Source: UBA1227 sp045599345
Lineage (GTDB): Bacteria > Bacillota > Clostridia > Oscillospirales > Acutalibacteraceae
Direction of reading: 5' to 3'
Length of the DNA stretch: 64,000 nucleotides
Assembly: GCA_045599345.1 (NCBI GenBank)
Contig: JAZRVV010000012.1
Coordinates: 124,001-188,000 of the forward strand
Shown: positions 20,601 to 27,737 of the stretch, one piece after another
Numbering within the stretch: position 1 is the first letter of the stretch
Layout of the letters: the number at the start of each line of letters is the position of its first letter
The notes under the pieces: generated by a model
The model's database searches: none
What the model was told of the DNA's origin: nothing
Seen by the model: the letters and a program-made list of their open reading frames with translations, nothing else
Made by a program: the position numbers and the translations under genes

Positions 20601-21257
20601 ATTATGGAGATAGTGCGAAAGGGCAAAGCAACCAAGCTCTTAACGGAGGATCATGTCAAGGCAATGAAGGATAACAATGTTCCGGATTGGTACATTGCTT
20701 CTTGCTATAAAATTAAGTACATGTTCCCTAAGGCTCATGCTGCAGCTTATGTATCAGCAGCTCTTCGTCTTGCTTGGTACAAGCTTTACAAACCAATTGA
20801 GTACTATGCAACCTACCTCACAGTTCGTGGCGGTGATATTGATGCCACGGCAATACTTTCAGGTACGGATTTCATCAAAGGCAAAATGAATGCCATTATG
20901 GCAAAAGGCACAGAGCGAAACAAGAAGGATGAGGATGAATATGCTTGCCTTCAAGTGCTGCTCGAAATGATTGCTCGTGGCATAGAATTTTTGCCAGTTG
21001 ATCTCTATAAATCCAAGGCGACAGTTTATACAATTGAGGATAACAAGATACGCCTTGCATTTACATCGATAAAAGGTCTCGGCGCATCTGCTGCCACCTC
21101 ACTCGAGAAGGCAAAGGATGATGGAGAGGGCGCATACCTCTCAATTGATGACCTTCAAAGGCGTTCGGGAATCTCATCTGCTGTAGTAACAGCACTCAAA
21201 GAAATGGGCTCTTTACAAGGAATCCCAGAGAGTAGCCAGATGAGTTTGTTTGGTTAA
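17652..21257 (+). CDS. polC: DNA polymerase III alpha subunit, PolC type, lacking the exonuclease domain
   Basis: Replicative polymerase of low-GC Gram-positives. The start is the GTG at 17652, 7 bases after GAGG; the product is 1201 residues, about 200 fewer than the usual ~1430. The domains present are an N-terminal region, an OB fold (about 150-250), PHP (LHMHSNMS at 265-268, AITDHG), a zinc finger (CPNKECKH and CPECG), the palm site PDIDLNFSGEYQ (Asp 724 and 726) and the C-terminal clamp-binding peptide QMSLFG. The DnaQ-like proofreading exonuclease normally inserted within PHP, after the YGVE strand, is missing: only about 40 residues separate Y322 from N363 of NNTGLKNLYKLVSKAH. No DVETTG-type motif occurs anywhere in the protein. 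The reading frame is uninterrupted, so this is a domain loss or ancestral form rather than a sequencing gap. Confidence 0.96.
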   Translation: MSNLNAKRIADVFGGLLNSNYPESFKYAEITDMKINKQTRELRLSAVCAAYFEKADTICSNFEELVKAALGLDKVVINLSVPEKEDVKEEQASDEDPMEALRMMQAEVDAQNKIEKQKAIEEEENSRPHHIEPGIPLYLETAKLIYGQKIGKMPKKISEVFPDDGRVAIWGDIFGLDIRETRDKRRKIINFNVKDDTGAYPVKIFQLVSEVKDLCDKLKDGLTVIILGDVIYDSYKRENVLEAKAIAKVKKIIRTDDSEEKRVELHMHSNMSMMDAMTDAGKLVERAAQWGHRAVAITDHGVLQGYPAAFQAGQDNGIKVIYGVESYIYDDIREGAPHEWDDIVKSIKDHQSHTYHQIILVLNNTGLKNLYKLVSKAHTEHFHYRPITLKSDLIEHREGLLIGSACEAGELYRAIEDGEPEERIKELVDFYDYMEIQPLGNNAFKLRPTYEKDKATKQEIQVPPRYNSMRELEDVNRRILALSIDAGKMCVATGDVHFLDPEDAKYRSILQAGQGYRDADMQAPLYFKTTSEMLEEFSYLGQEMAHRVVIDYPNKIADMVETIRPVPAGNFPPSIDGAEQELQDLCWNRARELYGDPVPEYVAARLSKELDSIIKNGFAVLYMIAQKLVYNSEEHGYHVGSRGSVGSSFVANASGISEVNPLAPHYRCPNKECKHTEFFLNGEVGSGYDLPPKDCPECGTPMVRDGHDIPFETFLGFKGDKSPDIDLNFSGEYQSRAHRYTIELFGEDHVFKAGTVATVADKTAFGYARKYLEEKGLVANSAEVQRLTDGCTGVKRTTGQHPGGMVVVPNDYDVYDFTAVQYPADDADKGMMTTHFDFHFLHDTILKLDNLGHDVPTMYKYLEDATGIPVMDVDICDPKLYELFTSPEPLGVTAEDIECETGTLSIPEMGTSFVRGMLMECKPKNFSDLLQISGLSHGTDVWLGNAQELIHNGTCTISEVIGTRDNIMVGLMHYGLEPDMAFKIMEIVRKGKATKLLTEDHVKAMKDNNVPDWYIASCYKIKYMFPKAHAAAYVSAALRLAWYKLYKPIEYYATYLTVRGGDIDATAILSGTDFIKGKMNAIMAKGTERNKKDEDEYACLQVLLEMIARGIEFLPVDLYKSKATVYTIEDNKIRLAFTSIKGLGASAATSLEKAKDDGEGAYLSIDDLQRRSGISSAVVTALKEMGSLQGIPESSQMSLFG

Positions 21258-21276
21258 ATGATAAGGAGGAAGTAAG

Positions 21277-21588
21277 ATGATAGGACTTGGAAAATGGCAA
21301 TTAGATGTCTCAATTCCGATGCTTAAAGTTCAACCAATTTTGACTATTTCTGACAACAACGGGAAATACGAATTTACAGTTGACGCAAGCGGTTTTGGTA
21401 TAACGCCAGCTATTAATCTCGTAAACACAGTAGAAGAGGGCAATACTTTGAAGGTGCGTGCTCAAGTACCAATGCTTAACCTCGGTGATATCGAGGGCAA
21501 GATAAGCTTTGAGGGCGTACATTGCACAGGCGAAGTAAATGTTCCAATGATTGGTAAAATCACCATTAGAGGTGTGAGAGTAGGTTAG
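21277..21588 (+). CDS. Conserved-looking small protein of unknown function
   Basis: Encodes 103 residues behind a strong AAGGAGG site. The sequence is rich in alternating hydrophobic residues, Val, Gly and Thr (for example MLKVQPILTISDNNGKY), suggesting an all-beta domain of perhaps eight to ten strands. There is no signal peptide or membrane segment and only one Cys. It lies 20 bases after polC and one base before the polyprenyl synthase gene, so it is part of the same transcript. I do not recognise a family; a lipid-binding or SRPBCC-like beta sandwich is only a guess. Confidence 0.75.
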   Translation: MIGLGKWQLDVSIPMLKVQPILTISDNNGKYEFTVDASGFGITPAINLVNTVEEGNTLKVRAQVPMLNLGDIEGKISFEGVHCTGEVNVPMIGKITIRGVRVG

Positions 21589-21589
21589 T

Positions 21590-22717
21590 ATGAGCGCAAT
21601 TGACACCTTTAATAATTTCCTTGAGCAAAACTATCCACGACTTGATTCAAAGATAGACTTTTTCAACAAGACAATGCTTCAAGAAGCGCCTGAAGGATTT
21701 ACGAAATCGATGTCGTATTTTACCCATATTAATTCAGGTGGCAAGATGCTTCGCGGCGTTCTTGCCAATATGGGATACTACATCTCAAAGGGCGAGCAGG
21801 ACATTGAATATTCAGATGACCTTGCTATGTCACTTGAAATTTTTCAGTCATCAATCCTGATTCATGATGACCTTCTTGACCATGGCAACACACGCCGTGG
21901 CAAGGAGACAACTCATGTTAGGATTTTCAATGAATTTAATATTACAAATGCCAAGATACTTGAGGACAGCCCAGATGTCATGAAGGACCTTGTAAACGGC
22001 GTGTCTGTTGCCCTTGGCTATGTAGGACTTTATGAGGCTTATAACAAGCTTCTTAATGCTTATTCTAGCAATCCTAATATTTATCGCCTTTTAAAGGAAT
22101 ATAACCAAATGGTTATCAAAACTGTTGAAGGCGGAATAATGGATGTTGTTGTTCCATTTTCTGAGAGATATAAGGATCAAATTCCAGTGCAGAGTCCATT
22201 GCACACAGACCCATTTGTTGTAATTGAGAATCTTGCTACACTCAAGACAGCTTATTACACAACTATGGGCCCAATTGTGCTTGGTATGATACTTGCTGGT
22301 GCAACAGAGGAACAGACGCAGGCTGTATCTGACGTTATGCTTGATACTGGTCTTGCTTTCCAAATCCAGGACGATTTGCTCGGCATTTATGCCGACCAGG
22401 ATGTCCTTGGTAAGGACGTTGGCGCTGATGTTGCCGAGTACAAGCAGACTTTCCTTTATGCCTATGTCAAGGCAAACGACGAGCCTGCACTCGCAGAACT
22501 TAACAAGTTCTACGGCGACAACAAGATTGACGCCAGTGGCGTTAAGGCAGTTCAGGACATCTTTAATAGGACTGGTGCCTTTAAATTTGCGCACGATAAG
22601 ATGGTGTTCCACTACAAGAGAGCTAAGGAGAGACTTAGCAAAATTGACTTTATCGATGATGAAGGTAAGGAACTTATTTTGGGCTTCATTGAATATCTTG
22701 AACAGCGCAAAAAATAA
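21590..22717 (+). CDS. Polyprenyl diphosphate synthase, trans type
   Basis: Class I prenyltransferase that extends allylic diphosphates with IPP; 375 residues, somewhat longer than the usual ~300-320. The first Asp-rich motif is ILIHDDLLDHGNTRRG; the second is FQIQDDLLGIYADQD, followed by GKDVGADVAEYKQTF. The N-terminal GGKMLRG motif has Gly where most relatives have Pro (GGKxLRP). The product chain length cannot be read from sequence alone. It is coupled to the upstream 103-aa gene (one-base gap) and fits the isoprenoid theme of the pyrH-polC chain. Confidence 0.9.
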   Translation: MSAIDTFNNFLEQNYPRLDSKIDFFNKTMLQEAPEGFTKSMSYFTHINSGGKMLRGVLANMGYYISKGEQDIEYSDDLAMSLEIFQSSILIHDDLLDHGNTRRGKETTHVRIFNEFNITNAKILEDSPDVMKDLVNGVSVALGYVGLYEAYNKLLNAYSSNPNIYRLLKEYNQMVIKTVEGGIMDVVVPFSERYKDQIPVQSPLHTDPFVVIENLATLKTAYYTTMGPIVLGMILAGATEEQTQAVSDVMLDTGLAFQIQDDLLGIYADQDVLGKDVGADVAEYKQTFLYAYVKANDEPALAELNKFYGDNKIDASGVKAVQDIFNRTGAFKFAHDKMVFHYKRAKERLSKIDFIDDEGKELILGFIEYLEQRKK

Positions 22718-22720
22718 TTC

Positions 22721-22749
22721 TTGTATGGTCACTATATTAAGAGTATAAT
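22721..22749 (+). promoter_or_regulatory. Sigma-A promoter for the Nudix gene
   Basis: TTGTAT (22721-22726), a 17-base spacer, then a consensus TATAAT (22744-22749). Confidence 0.75.
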
Positions 22750-22766
22750 AAACCCAAATTGTCTAC

Positions 22767-22780
22767 AGCGCGTACGCGCT
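22767..22780. promoter_or_regulatory. 14-bp perfect palindrome in the Nudix gene leader
   Basis: AGCGCGT/ACGCGCT is a perfect GC-rich palindrome about 18 bases after the -10 box and 4 bases before the GGAGGG site. It is a candidate operator or a small leader hairpin; which one cannot be told from sequence. Confidence 0.5.
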
Positions 22781-22796
22781 ATCGGAGGGTATTGTT

Positions 22797-23516
22797 ATGC
22801 TTGGCAAATTTGTCAGGGTACGAGTAACAACCCCAATTAATTCAGTAGATGATAATGGAATCGTATATAAACTGAATTATGGTGAGATTGACCTCGTGAC
22901 CTCAAGCGGACGTAGAACGCTTAAGGCGTTTGTCCTTGGCATTAATCATCCCGTTGCCATCTTTGATGGTAGAGTTAATGCGACTTGTGAAAAAAACGGC
23001 GAAACTTATTACCTTGTTGCTCCAAAGAGCAAAAGGTTCATCATTCATGACATTAATGCGGCGCTCGAATTCTTCGGCCCATCGAGCATTACATGTCTTT
23101 ATGAGCGCTCCTGTGGCGCTATCGTTTATCGTAAGATAAATGATGAATACAGGTACCTTGTTATTAAAAACAAACGTAGCGCCCACTGGAGCTTCCCAAA
23201 GGGACATGTCGAGCTCGGCGAGACCGATGAGGACACTGCGCGCCGCGAAGTATTAGAAGAAACTGGACTTCACATCGATATCATCGATGGATTTATGGCT
23301 ACTTCTGATTATTTAATTCAGGGCAGAGTTGAAAAAATGGTAAACATCTATGTTGCCAGCACAGTGGATACTAATACAAAAATCCAAGAAGCTGAAATAG
23401 AGGATTACTCTTGGCTCAACTATGACTCTGTTATGAAGCGACTTAAGTTTGAAAATGACAAGAAAATATTAACAGATGCTCGCGATTTCCTTATTTCAAA
23501 GGGCCTCGTTGAGTAA
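22797..23516 (+). CDS. Nudix hydrolase with an extra N-terminal domain
   Basis: Encodes 239 residues. The Nudix box GHVELGETDEDTARREVLEETGL (residues 136-158, split as GHVELGE and REVLEETGL) is complete with the metal-binding glutamates. About 100 residues precede the Nudix fold and contain short beta-rich stretches; I do not recognise them. The substrate cannot be predicted: the family hydrolyses nucleoside diphosphates linked to other moieties, including dinucleoside polyphosphates. It has its own promoter and GGAGGG site and probably shares a transcript with the exporter gene 11 bases downstream. Confidence 0.85.
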   Translation: MLGKFVRVRVTTPINSVDDNGIVYKLNYGEIDLVTSSGRRTLKAFVLGINHPVAIFDGRVNATCEKNGETYYLVAPKSKRFIIHDINAALEFFGPSSITCLYERSCGAIVYRKINDEYRYLVIKNKRSAHWSFPKGHVELGETDEDTARREVLEETGLHIDIIDGFMATSDYLIQGRVEKMVNIYVASTVDTNTKIQEAEIEDYSWLNYDSVMKRLKFENDKKILTDARDFLISKGLVE

Positions 23517-23527
23517 GAGGAGTAGTT

Positions 23528-24061
23528 ATGGCAGAATCACTTGCTAACACCCTGGTTAACTTTTTTGGTACTGATGGCGGTACATTTGTAAACTATCTAA
23601 TCGTTTTCTTTATTTCATGTCTTCCAATTTTGGAACTTCGTGGAGGCCTCATTGCAGCGTACATACTTCATTTGCCACTGATTCCGGCAATGATAGTTTG
23701 CTATATTGGTAATATGCTTCCAATTCCATTGCTTTTGATGTTTGTTAAGAAACTTCTTCATTGGCTTGGAAACTTCAAAATTTTCAAGGGCTTTATTGAC
23801 TGGCTTGAAAATCGTGGTCAGAAAAAGGCTGACGAGATGAGGGCAAAAGAGTCCAAGTGGGAAGAGTGGGGACTTATGGCATTTGTTGCGATCCCACTTC
23901 CAGGCACAGGCGGTTGGACAGGTTCACTTGTTGCAGCATTCCTTAATATGGATAATAAAAAGGCATTTAAGGTAATCGCTGTTGGTGTTGCAATTGCAGG
24001 TATTATTGTTGCTGCACTCTCATATGGACTGGTTGACGTAATTGTTGGCTTGTTTAAGTAA
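23528..24061 (+). CDS. Small multi-drug export family membrane protein
   Basis: Encodes 177 residues with about four hydrophobic segments. Conserved features of the Sm_multidrug_ex family (PF06695, assigned by eye) are visible: ISCLPILELRGGLIAAY near the N-terminus, GNMLPIPLLLMF, and the later GLMAFVAIPLPGTGGWTGS. The transport role implied by the family name rests on little direct evidence. An AGAGGAG site precedes the ATG, 11 bases after the Nudix gene. A strong terminator follows. Confidence 0.85.
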   Translation: MAESLANTLVNFFGTDGGTFVNYLIVFFISCLPILELRGGLIAAYILHLPLIPAMIVCYIGNMLPIPLLLMFVKKLLHWLGNFKIFKGFIDWLENRGQKKADEMRAKESKWEEWGLMAFVAIPLPGTGGWTGSLVAAFLNMDNKKAFKVIAVGVAIAGIIVAALSYGLVDVIVGLFK

Positions 24062-24067
24062 AAAAAT

Positions 24068-24097
24068 AAGAGGTTCGGTTTAAACCGAACCTCTTTT
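24068..24097. terminator. Bidirectional terminator
   Basis: The 14-base arms AAGAGGTTCGGTTT and AAACCGAACCTCTT form a perfect palindrome followed by T residues on the plus strand; the minus strand continues into a TTATTTTTT run. It lies between convergent genes. Confidence 0.92.
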
Positions 24098-24106
24098 GCT
24101 TTACCG

Positions 24107-25327
24107 TTAACCAGGAAGGTTAGCGTTACGCTCAAACATGTCGTCCATGTAATCAAAGAACTGTTCTTTTGAAATATGAGCGCCGTTCCAAGAAAGATGG
24201 CACTGATGCTGTGTTGGCATGTTGTACCACATACCTGGTTTGAGCTCCTTGCCTTTTTCGAATTCTTCCTGTGGAGCATTGAATGGAGCGCGCTGACCAA
24301 GTACGTTTACAAAGCCATCGTTTGAAAGCCATTCAGCTTTATCTGAATGCTCTGGATAAACCTTTGCCATTTCGTCAGACCAAGCGCTACCTGTGAGCCA
24401 ACCTGCACCCCAAGGTACAAAGTTCATAGCATTCCATACAGGCTTGTGGTTACCGTTTGCCTTTGGCTCTGATGCTTCGCCAACATAAGCGAAGTAATAT
24501 GTGTTAGGATTTGGCTTTCTGTCCTTGTTGGCCTCTGCCTGGAACTCAAGAGTCATTTCCCAACCAACATTATCTTGCTTGCATTTTGAGTAAGCAATTG
24601 CGCCGTCACGATATTCATCTGGCTTTGCAATGTGGAGGAATTTTGGCTTGTTTTCAGGATTTGCTGTAACGTTCCACTGGTCAAGTCTCTGATCCCAGAA
24701 GTGAGTAACGAGACCCATGCGACCGATTGTACCAACGCCGTAGCATACGCCCTTCATAATCTTTTGATAGCCGTTGCCTTCCATAAGCTTGGAAGCCATT
24801 GTTGTACCGTTGTTAACACCAGCAAGTGTTGTAACAGTGTGAAGAAGGTCGCCTTGGCCGCCCTTGAAGAGTGGTGAAAGTTCATCTTCTGGTGTGCAAG
24901 CACGTTCCTCAGCTGAGCCGTTCATAAGCATGTCTGAAAATGCGATAACGAATGATCCGCCAAGGCTGTGACCAACGATGTTAATCTTGGCATGATTGCC
25001 TGGCTTTCCCCAGTCCTTAAGTACGCCTGGGTATGTACGGCCATAACGTGCGTGACCATACTTTTCTGAGTGTGCTTTACCATAGTCAACTGTGCCGCCC
25101 ATTAAATAAGCATAGAGGAGGCAGCAACGGTCCCATGCAGAGTTCCATGGGCCAAGAGGTGGGTTGTAGATTTCATAACCCTTTTTCTTGAGGTATGGGA
25201 TTACATTATGCTTCTTGTTCCAGAAAAACTTGAAGCCCCAGTATTCAAGCATGTAATCATGAATCCAGTCACCTTCGCCGAACCCCATAAAGCCATGGAG
25301 TAATATTGTTGGGTATTTATTTGCCAT
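24107..25327 (-). CDS. Lipase of the Staphylococcus/Geobacillus (family I.5-like) type, without signal peptide
   Basis: Encodes a 406-residue alpha/beta hydrolase. Landmarks of the clade are present: WDRCCLLYAYLMGGTVDYG, GHARYGRTYPG, SPLFKGG and DQRLDQWN. The catalytic triad can be read as Ser121 (GHSLGG), Asp337 (WLSNDGFVN) and His377 (QCHLSWNG). Known relatives are secreted triacylglycerol lipases, but here the protein starts directly at MANKYPTILLHGFMG with no signal peptide or pro-region. No in-frame upstream extension supplies one, and AAGGAG sits correctly before this ATG. A cytoplasmic esterase or an unconventional export route are both possible. The gene is monocistronic with its own promoter. 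Confidence 0.9.
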   Translation of the reverse strand: MANKYPTILLHGFMGFGEGDWIHDYMLEYWGFKFFWNKKHNVIPYLKKKGYEIYNPPLGPWNSAWDRCCLLYAYLMGGTVDYGKAHSEKYGHARYGRTYPGVLKDWGKPGNHAKINIVGHSLGGSFVIAFSDMLMNGSAEERACTPEDELSPLFKGGQGDLLHTVTTLAGVNNGTTMASKLMEGNGYQKIMKGVCYGVGTIGRMGLVTHFWDQRLDQWNVTANPENKPKFLHIAKPDEYRDGAIAYSKCKQDNVGWEMTLEFQAEANKDRKPNPNTYYFAYVGEASEPKANGNHKPVWNAMNFVPWGAGWLTGSAWSDEMAKVYPEHSDKAEWLSNDGFVNVLGQRAPFNAPQEEFEKGKELKPGMWYNMPTQHQCHLSWNGAHISKEQFFDYMDDMFERNANLPG

Positions 25328-25362
25328 AAAATCAATCTCCTTACGTTTTTAATACACATATG

Positions 25363-25391
25363 ATTATAACCATTTAATGGACAGATGTAAA
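25363..25391 (-). promoter_or_regulatory. Sigma-A promoter for the lipase gene
   Basis: On the minus strand, TTTACA (25391-25386), a 17-base spacer, then TATAAT (25368-25363). It lies back to back with the promoter of the gene at 25463. Confidence 0.75.
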
Positions 25392-25395
25392 TTGC

Positions 25396-25424
25396 TTGAC
25401 TATATATTATTAAAATGTTAATAT
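25396..25424 (+). promoter_or_regulatory. Sigma-A promoter for the 77-aa acidic protein gene
   Basis: TTGACT (25396-25401), a 17-base spacer, then TAATAT (25419-25424). Its -35 box is only 4 bases from that of the divergent lipase promoter, so the two may interfere or be co-regulated. Confidence 0.7.
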
Positions 25425-25462
25425 TTGCATAAGGGCGTCTTAGTATAGGGAGTGAATCATTT

Positions 25463-25696
25463 ATGGACGAGCGAGGCAAGCTCACTTTTGCTGAAAGCGA
25501 AGCAATCAGCGAGGACAAGGAACTTAAGAAAATGAAAAAACAATGGGAGTCTTTTGCAAAAGAAGAAAAGGACTCTCGTGATCAATATCTTCGCGAACTT
25601 GAGATTTCATTTAGCATGAATGAAATGGTTGATGGCACTGCTGCAAAGGAAAACGGCGACGGGCTCGCTGATGTTTTCGTAGCACAGAAGGGCTAA
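25463..25696 (+). CDS. Small charged protein of unknown function
   Basis: Encodes 77 residues, strongly charged (many Lys, Glu and Asp) and predicted helical, with no Cys and no signal peptide. It has its own promoter upstream and an intrinsic terminator downstream, which argues that it is a real monocistronic gene. The family is not recognised. An AGGGAGTG site lies ahead of the ATG, with somewhat long spacing. Confidence 0.65.
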   Translation: MDERGKLTFAESEAISEDKELKKMKKQWESFAKEEKDSRDQYLRELEISFSMNEMVDGTAAKENGDGLADVFVAQKG

Positions 25697-25712
25697 TATT
25701 TATTTTTGATTT

Positions 25713-25747
25713 AAACTGTCAATTTATGTTGGCAGTTTATTTTTTTT
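25713..25747 (+). terminator. Intrinsic terminator after the 77-aa gene
   Basis: Stem AAACTGTCAA / TTGGCAGTTT (one G-U pair) with a TTTATG loop, followed by a run of eight T residues. Confidence 0.9.
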
Positions 25748-25790
25748 GTGCTAAAATGTTTAAGTTATTATATTAAAAGGAGGAATGGAC

Positions 25791-27737
25791 GTGGCAGATA
25801 AAGAGAAATACTATATTACCACAGCCATAGCTTACACAAGCCGTAAGCCACACATAGGTAACACCTATGAAATCGTTATGACCGACGCACTTGCGAGGTA
25901 CAAGCGAATGCAGGGCTTTGATGTATTCTTCCTTACAGGAACTGATGAGCACGGACAGAAGATTGAGGAATATGCAAATGCTGCTGGCGTTTCTCCAAAG
26001 GAGTACGTTGACAAAGTAGCAGGTGAAATTCGTGAAATCTGCGATCTTCTCAATACAACCTATGATAAATTCATCCGTACAACTGACGCTGACCATGAGC
26101 GTGTTGTACAGAAGATTTTCAAAAAGCTCTATGACCAGGGCGACATCTATAAGAGTGAGTACGAGGGTCTCTATTGCACACCTTGTGAGTCTTTTTGGAC
26201 TGAATCTCAGCTCGTTGATGGCAAATGTCCTGACTGTGGACGCGAAGTAAAGCCTGCAAAGGAAGAGGCATATTTCTTAAAGCTTTCAAAGTATCAAAAG
26301 CAACTTGAGGAATATATCGAGAATAATGACAAGTTTATCTATCCAGAAGCACGTAAGAAGGAAATGCTTAACAACTTTATTAAGCCAGGCCTTCAGGACC
26401 TCTGCGTTTCACGTACTTCATTTAAGTGGGGTATCCCAGTAACATTTGATGACAAGCACGTTATCTATGTTTGGATTGATGCACTTTCAAACTATATCAC
26501 AGCAATTGGTTATGACCCAGATGGTTCATCTGACCTCTATAAGAAGCTTTGGCCTGCAAATGTACATATTATTGGTAAGGACATCGTAAGATTCCATACA
26601 ATCTATTGGCCAATTATGCTTATGGCACTCGGCGAGCCATTGCCAAAGCAAGTATTTGGTCATCCATGGCTCCTCTTTGGTGAGGACAAGATGAGCAAGT
26701 CAAGAGGTAACATTATCTATGCTGACGACCTTGTTGACCTCTTTGGCGTAGACGCTGTTCGTTACTACTTACTTTCAGAGATGCCATATGCGTCTGACGG
26801 CTCTATCACTTACGATACAATGATTGAGCGTTACAATTCAGACCTTGCAAATACAATCGGTAACCTTGTTAACCGTACAATCGCTATGACAAACAAGTAC
26901 TTTGATGGCGTTATCCAAGAGCCATCATGTCCTGGCGAGTTTGATGAGGACCTTAAAAAGACTTGTATTGAGGCAGTGCTTCGTGTAGAGGACTTGCTCA
27001 AGGAATATCGTATTGCTGATTCACTTGACACAATCCTCGGTATTGCAAAGCGCGCTAACAAATATATCGATGAGACAGCACCTTGGGCACTTGCAAAGGA
27101 TGAGTCACAGAAGGCTCGCCTTGGCACAGTTCTCTATAACCTCATAGAGGCTATCCGTTTCCTCGGCATTATGATTAAGCCATTTATGCCAGATACATCT
27201 GACAAGATTTTTGAGCAGACAAATGCTAATGGTAATGACTATGCAACCCTTAATACTTGGGGCACATTAGATGCTGGTATCAAGGTAAATGAGCCAACAC
27301 CTCTCTTTGCTCGTGTTGACAAAGAAGAGATGATGAAGACTGTTGCAGAGCGCCAGGCAAAGGCCGCAGCAGCTGAGAAGGCAAACAACGAAAAGGTTGG
27401 TATTGTTGGCCTTCCTCAGATAGCAATCGATGACTTTGCCAAGGTGGAGCTTCGCGTAGCAGAAGTTAAGGCTTGCGAGCCAATTCCACGTGCAAAGAAG
27501 CTTTTGAAGCTTACTTTGGACGACGGTGAGGGCGAGCGTACAGTTGCATCTGGAATTGCCCAGTGGTATACACCAGAGGACCTCATTGGTCACAAGGTAG
27601 TTGTAGTTGCAAACTTAAAGCCTGCAACACTCTGTGGTGTTGAGAGCCAAGGTATGATTATTGCTGCTGATACAGCAGATGGTGGTGCCAAGGTACTCTT
27701 TGTAGATGACTTTGAAACAGGAGCAAAATTCCGCTAA
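25791..27737 (+). CDS. metG: Methionyl-tRNA synthetase with C-terminal tRNA-binding domain
   Basis: Charges tRNA-Met. The GTG at 25791 is chosen as the start because it lies 7 bases after AGGAGG; the ATG at 25785 is only one base from that site. The product is 648 residues. The HIGH-type motif is PHIGN near residue 20, the zinc knuckle is CTPCESFW and CPDCG, and KMSKSRGN is the second signature. The last ~105 residues (PQIAIDDFAKVELRVAEV onward) form a Trbp111/EMAPII-like domain that binds tRNA and dimerises. The stop overlaps the tatD start (TAATG). Confidence 0.97.
   Translation: MADKEKYYITTAIAYTSRKPHIGNTYEIVMTDALARYKRMQGFDVFFLTGTDEHGQKIEEYANAAGVSPKEYVDKVAGEIREICDLLNTTYDKFIRTTDADHERVVQKIFKKLYDQGDIYKSEYEGLYCTPCESFWTESQLVDGKCPDCGREVKPAKEEAYFLKLSKYQKQLEEYIENNDKFIYPEARKKEMLNNFIKPGLQDLCVSRTSFKWGIPVTFDDKHVIYVWIDALSNYITAIGYDPDGSSDLYKKLWPANVHIIGKDIVRFHTIYWPIMLMALGEPLPKQVFGHPWLLFGEDKMSKSRGNIIYADDLVDLFGVDAVRYYLLSEMPYASDGSITYDTMIERYNSDLANTIGNLVNRTIAMTNKYFDGVIQEPSCPGEFDEDLKKTCIEAVLRVEDLLKEYRIADSLDTILGIAKRANKYIDETAPWALAKDESQKARLGTVLYNLIEAIRFLGIMIKPFMPDTSDKIFEQTNANGNDYATLNTWGTLDAGIKVNEPTPLFARVDKEEMMKTVAERQAKAAAAEKANNEKVGIVGLPQIAIDDFAKVELRVAEVKACEPIPRAKKLLKLTLDDGEGERTVASGIAQWYTPEDLIGHKVVVVANLKPATLCGVESQGMIIAADTADGGAKVLFVDDFETGAKFR

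Noticed and set aside
22091..22732. 213-aa minus-strand frame opposite the polyprenyl synthase gene
   Set aside because: The sense strand carries both Asp-rich motifs of the synthase; the antisense product has no recognisable features.
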